From assembly GCF_027460065.1 (NCBI RefSeq), contig NZ_JAPYZZ010000004.1, positions 205,812 through 269,811 of the forward strand: DNA of 64,000 bases, in the 5' to 3' direction. Each line of letters starts with the position of its first letter. Position 1 is the first letter of the stretch. The notes below the pieces were generated by a model. That model was given only the letters and a program-made list of their open reading frames with translations. It was not told where the DNA came from and did not search any database. This stretch comes from Martinezella rhizogenes (lineage in GTDB: Bacteria; Pseudomonadota; Alphaproteobacteria; Rhizobiales; Rhizobiaceae). Both the position numbers and the translations under genes were made by a program. Shown here piece after piece: positions 61,003-64,000 of the stretch.

Positions 61003-61476
61003 ATGGCGCCGGTCGCGACATATGCCTATGAGGATTTTACCGTCGGGCGGGAATTTCCCCTTGGACCACAATCGATTTCCGCACCCCAGATCATCGAATT
61101 CGCCAGCGAGTTCGACCCCCAGCCCATGCATCTGTCGGAAGAGGCTGGCCGCCGGAGCATTCTCGGCGGGCTGGCGGCTTCCGGCTGGCACACCTGCAGC
61201 CTGCTGATGCGGATGATGGCGGACAGCTACATCGCCAACTCCACCTCGCAAGGAAGCCCCGGCATCGATTACGTCGACTGGAAAAAACCGGTTCTGGCCG
61301 GAGACACGCTTTCGGGAAAATCAATCGTACTGGAACAGCGTCCTTCGGGATCGCGCCCCCGTATCGGCCTCGTGAAATTGCGCCACGAGCTCTATAACCA
61401 GCACGGCGTTCTGGTCTCGCAGGGAGAAAACACCGTCATGTTCCTGATGCGCACGAATGGAGGCGTTGCAGCATGA
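61003..61476 (+). CDS. MaoC-family dehydratase (hot-dog fold), first of pair
   Basis: A 157-residue hot-dog-fold protein of the MaoC/R-specific enoyl-CoA hydratase family. It opens YEDFTVGREFPLGPQSISAP; the hydratase motif region IIEFASEFDPQPMHLSEEAGRRSILGGLAASGWHT carries the catalytic Asp and His. ATG 61003 follows GGGAGGAAACC. Its stop overlaps the start of a paralogous MaoC gene (ATGA). Substrate unknown; probably hydrates an enoyl-CoA in acyl-CoA metabolism. Confidence 0.9.
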   Translation: MAPVATYAYEDFTVGREFPLGPQSISAPQIIEFASEFDPQPMHLSEEAGRRSILGGLAASGWHTCSLLMRMMADSYIANSTSQGSPGIDYVDWKKPVLAGDTLSGKSIVLEQRPSGSRPRIGLVKLRHELYNQHGVLVSQGENTVMFLMRTNGGVAA

Positions 61477-61940
61477 GACTGGCAGAACTTTCCCCGATCG
61501 GCGAACGCGTCACCCTCGATACGCTGCATTTTTCCGCCGAAGACATTGTTCGCTTCGCCCGCGATTTCGATCCGCAGCCCTTTCATCTCGATGCCGAGGC
61601 GGCCAGGAACAGCGTTTTCGGTGGCCTCTGCGCCTCCGGCTGGCACACTGGCGCGGGCTGGATGAAATCCTTCCTCTCCCATTGGGCAAAAGAAGTGAAG
61701 AGGCTGAAGCTACAGGGCCTCGAACCGCCAAAACTCGGCCCCTCCCCGGGCTTCCGCGAACTCAAATGGAAGAAGCCGGTTTTTGCCGGTGACGACGTGA
61801 CCTACTTCGTCACGCTGCTCGACACCCGCCCGCTGGAATCGAGACCCGGCATCTGGCTGAACACCACCTTTAACGAGGGCGTCAACCAGTCGGGAGAAAC
61901 AGTGCTGACCTTCCGGAGCGGGGTTCTGGAATTCGACTAA
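61473..61940 (+). CDS. MaoC-family dehydratase, second of pair
   Basis: A 155-residue paralogue of the gene before it. FSAEDIVRFARDFDPQPFHLDAEAARNSVFGGLCASGWHT repeats the Asp and His motif. The two products share about the same length and could pair into a heterodimeric double hot-dog, as some MaoC pairs do; this is inference. Tight translational overlap (ATGA at 61473) suits equal production. Confidence 0.9.
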   Translation: MRLAELSPIGERVTLDTLHFSAEDIVRFARDFDPQPFHLDAEAARNSVFGGLCASGWHTGAGWMKSFLSHWAKEVKRLKLQGLEPPKLGPSPGFRELKWKKPVFAGDDVTYFVTLLDTRPLESRPGIWLNTTFNEGVNQSGETVLTFRSGVLEFD

Positions 61941-61986
61941 AGCGAGCCCCGGGGCAATACCCGTCACGATTGCCCCGGCTACTGCC

Positions 61987-62529
61987 TTAATGGCCGGAAA
62001 ATTCCACCAGCGTGCGCACTTCGACGCCGAGATCTTCCAGCTTCTTGCGGCCGCCGAGATCGGGCAGGTCGATGACGAAGCAGGCGGAGACGATTTCCGC
62101 ACCCATCTGCCGCAAGAGCTTCACCGCACCTTCGGCGGTGCCGCCGGTGGCGATCAGGTCATCGACCAGAATAACCTTCTCGCCCGGCTGGACGGCATCC
62201 ACATGCATTTCCATTTCGTCCACGCCGTATTCCAGGCTGTAGGCGACCCGCACGGTGGTGTGCGGCAGCTTGCCCTTCTTGCGGATCGGCACAAAACCGG
62301 CCGACAGCTGATGCGCCACCGCCCCGCCCAGGATGAAGCCGCGGGCTTCCATACCTGCGATCTTGTCGATCTTCGTTCCCGCATAGGGCTGCACCAGTTC
62401 ATCGACGGCACGACGAAAAGCGCGCGGGTTGCCGAGCAGCGTCGTGATGTCCCGGAAGATGATGCCCGGCTTCGGATAGTCGGGAATGGAACGGATGGCA
62501 GCGGAAAGCTCCGAAGCGACAACGGTCAT
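61987..62529 (-). CDS. apt: Adenine phosphoribosyltransferase
   Basis: Purine salvage: adenine plus PRPP to AMP. The 180-residue protein has [36 protein letters not shown], and the PRPP-binding loop [21 protein letters not shown] 62529 (MTVVASEL) is used; the longer reading to 62736 lacks family sequence. On the same strand as petBC upstream, 217 nt away. Confidence 0.96.
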   Translation of the reverse strand: MTVVASELSAAIRSIPDYPKPGIIFRDITTLLGNPRAFRRAVDELVQPYAGTKIDKIAGMEARGFILGGAVAHQLSAGFVPIRKKGKLPHTTVRVAYSLEYGVDEMEMHVDAVQPGEKVILVDDLIATGGTAEGAVKLLRQMGAEIVSACFVIDLPDLGGRKKLEDLGVEVRTLVEFSGH

Positions 62530-62745
62530 GATAATTCCAGTTAAAATGGGAAATGGATCAGAAGGTTCGGGCCACCCTATCAATTTGACGGCTGCGGACC
62601 AACTAAAAAGGCACCGGCGCTCGTTCCGCCGCCGACATCCCTCGATCCGCGCCCAGACCGGGCAGACATCCGCAAACAAATGCCCATGAAAAAGCCCCCG
62701 CGGAAGACCGCGGAGGCTGATGAATATAGACATCAAAATTGATGC

Positions 62746-63630
62746 TCAGTGTTCCTTGTTGGCGTAAACCGATTTCTTGGTGAGATAGATCAGCGCCGTG
62801 AAGATGAACAGGAACACCATGACCATGAAGCCGGTGCGCTTGCGCGCTTCCAGATGCGGTTCCGCAGCCCACATCAGGAAGGCAGCGACGTCCTTGGAAT
62901 ATTGATCAACCGTCTGCGGTGCACCATCGTCATAGGTCACCTGATCGGCGCTGATCGGCGGCGCCATCTTCAGTGCCGCAGCGCTGACGAAGTACGGATT
63001 GAAATGCGTACCTTCAGATATCTCAACACCGGCCGGTGGTTCCTGATAGCCGGTCAGCAGCGCATGGATGTAATCCGGGCCGCCTTCCTGATAACCGCCG
63101 ACGATCGGGATCATATCGATAATGAACTGCGGGAAACCACGCTCCACGCCGCGCGCCTTGGCAAGCAGCGACATGTCAGGCGGTGCGGCGCCACCATTGG
63201 CGGCAGCCGCCGCTTCGTGGTTCGGGAATGGTGAGGGGAAATGGTCGGAAGGCACAGCCTTGCGATTATACATTTCACCTTCGGCATTCGGGCCGTCCTG
63301 CACTTCATATTCCGCGGCGAAAGCCTTCACCTGCTCGTCGGAGTAACCGAGATCCCCCAGCGTGCGGAAGGAAACGAGGCTCATCGAATGGCAGGCGGAG
63401 CAGACTTCCTTATAGACCTTGAGACCGCGCTGCAGCTGGCCCTTGTCATATTTACCGAAGGGACCGGCAAAGGACCAGCTCTGCTCCTCGGGCTTGATGA
63501 TCGGGAAGTGGCCGCCGGCAATCGCATGTTCCGCCTTGGTGGCGAGATCATGGCTCTCCTCCGCCGCAAAAGCGGCGGCGGAACAGCTGAGGGCGGCGAT
63601 AAGCGCGATGCTCTTGAGAAGCGTCTTCAT
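62746..63630 (-). CDS. petC: Cytochrome c1 of the bc1 complex
   Basis: Membrane-anchored haem c subunit that takes electrons from the Rieske protein to cytochrome c. A cleaved signal peptide (SIALIAALSCSAAAFA) leads; haem is bound by VCSACHSM near residue 76-80, with the methionine ligand probably in LKMAPPI near 220; the C-terminus has one anchor helix (FMVMVFLFIFTALIYL) and a basic tail. ATG 63630 is spaced best from AAGGAAGG; ATG 63639 is an alternative. Follows petB by about 20 nt. Confidence 0.93.
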   Translation of the reverse strand: MKTLLKSIALIAALSCSAAAFAAEESHDLATKAEHAIAGGHFPIIKPEEQSWSFAGPFGKYDKGQLQRGLKVYKEVCSACHSMSLVSFRTLGDLGYSDEQVKAFAAEYEVQDGPNAEGEMYNRKAVPSDHFPSPFPNHEAAAAANGGAAPPDMSLLAKARGVERGFPQFIIDMIPIVGGYQEGGPDYIHALLTGYQEPPAGVEISEGTHFNPYFVSAAALKMAPPISADQVTYDDGAPQTVDQYSKDVAAFLMWAAEPHLEARKRTGFMVMVFLFIFTALIYLTKKSVYANKEH

Positions 63631-63652
63631 TGTCGTCATCCTTCCTTCGCGC

Positions 63653-64000
63653 TCAGATCTGGGCGGCCGCTGGCGCGGCACCCTTCTTGGCGTTCTTTTC
63701 GAGAACGGCCTCGGTAATGGAATTCGGAATACGCCGCGGCGTTTCGACCAGACCGAGGATCGGCATGATGACGAGGAAGAAACCGAAATAGTAGAGCGTG
63801 CCGATCTGCGACATGACGACATAAAGTCCTTCCGCAGGGCGCGAACCCAGCCAGCCGAGCAGGATGGCGTTGACCACGAACAGCCAGAAGAACATCTTGT
63901 ACCAGGGACGATAGACGGCGGAGCGAACCTTCGACGTATCGAGCCAGGGCAGGAAGAACAGCACGATGATCGCACCGAACATCACGAGAACGCCACCGAG
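63653..64000 (-). CDS. petB: Cytochrome b of the bc1 complex, C-terminal part
   Basis: The last 115 codons of cytochrome b; the gene continues past the right edge. It shows the C-terminal helices ([38 protein letters not shown] and [20 protein letters not shown]) typical of full-length bc1 cytochrome b, with a tail rich in Lys/Ala. The end [14 protein letters not shown] is in the usual place. With petC it forms the fbc/pet operon, with petA expected upstream beyond the window. Confidence 0.93.
   Translation of the reverse strand, partial: LGGVLVMFGAIIVLFFLPWLDTSKVRSAVYRPWYKMFFWLFVVNAILLGWLGSRPAEGLYVVMSQIGTLYYFGFFLVIMPILGLVETPRRIPNSITEAVLEKNAKKGAAPAAAQI

Overview
The window reads as a stretch of an Agrobacterium (Rhizobiaceae, Alphaproteobacteria) chromosome. 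The evidence is the high GC content, the gene content and local order (greA then an LpsB/LpcC-type core glycosyltransferase then lrp; trxB then a LsrB/VtlR-type LysR regulator followed by twin AbcR-like sRNAs), a 1162-residue alphaproteobacterial CarB, and palindromic intergenic repeats of the kind scattered through Rhizobiales genomes. It is mostly core genome. No tRNA or rRNA gene, CRISPR array, integrase, transposase or phage gene is visible.

Layout. 0.1-5.4 kb: a methyl-accepting chemotaxis protein, a DUF2938 membrane protein, a YpfJ-type zinc metallopeptidase, a DUF2306 membrane protein and a membrane-anchored LytTR regulator. 5.6-9.5 kb: carB and a small ribbon-helix-helix protein. 9.5-13.5 kb: a diguanylate cyclase, then a two-gene DNA-repair operon (radical SAM protein plus DUF4130-UdgX fusion) whose promoter carries an alphaproteobacterial SOS (LexA) box. 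13.7-18.5 kb: greA with a terminator-like leader hairpin, core glycosyltransferase, lrp, trxB, lsrB/vtlR and two AbcR-type sRNAs. 18.5-24.5 kb: ArsR regulator with an Old Yellow Enzyme, SDR/DUF6220 pair with a divergent LysR gene, a large inverted repeat, and a cation/proton antiporter. 24.5-35.9 kb: aspartate aminotransferase, EAL protein with a CtrA-like site upstream, EamA transporter, cold-shock gene, MBL hydrolase, SH3 protein, a MarR-response regulator-histidine kinase operon (PetP/PetR-like), csaA, ybjN-proC, ubiK.

36-46 kb: lgt, MidA-type methyltransferase, pgeF, a metal-ligand-poor M24 protein, a lipoprotein and prs on the plus strand, then a minus-strand four-gene cluster (GT2, LAB_N, GT39, PAP2) that looks like a lipid-A or envelope-glycan modification operon. 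46-53.4 kb: second chemoreceptor, aldehyde dehydrogenase with its GAF-Fis regulator, MHYT-GGDEF-EAL protein. 53.7-64 kb: rplY, a GGDEF-EAL receptor coupled to an orphan periplasmic binding protein, pth, GNAT, clpS, ychF, two MaoC-like dehydratases, apt, and the petC/petB end of the cytochrome bc1 operon, which runs off the right edge.

Themes: four c-di-GMP enzymes and two chemoreceptors point to a motile, surface-associated lifestyle; envelope genes are abundant. The most informative regulatory signals are the GTTC-N7-GTTC box on the UdgX operon, the twin sRNAs, the structured leaders of greA and rplY, a TTAA-N7-TTAAC site before an EAL gene, and a palindrome before the aldehyde dehydrogenase.
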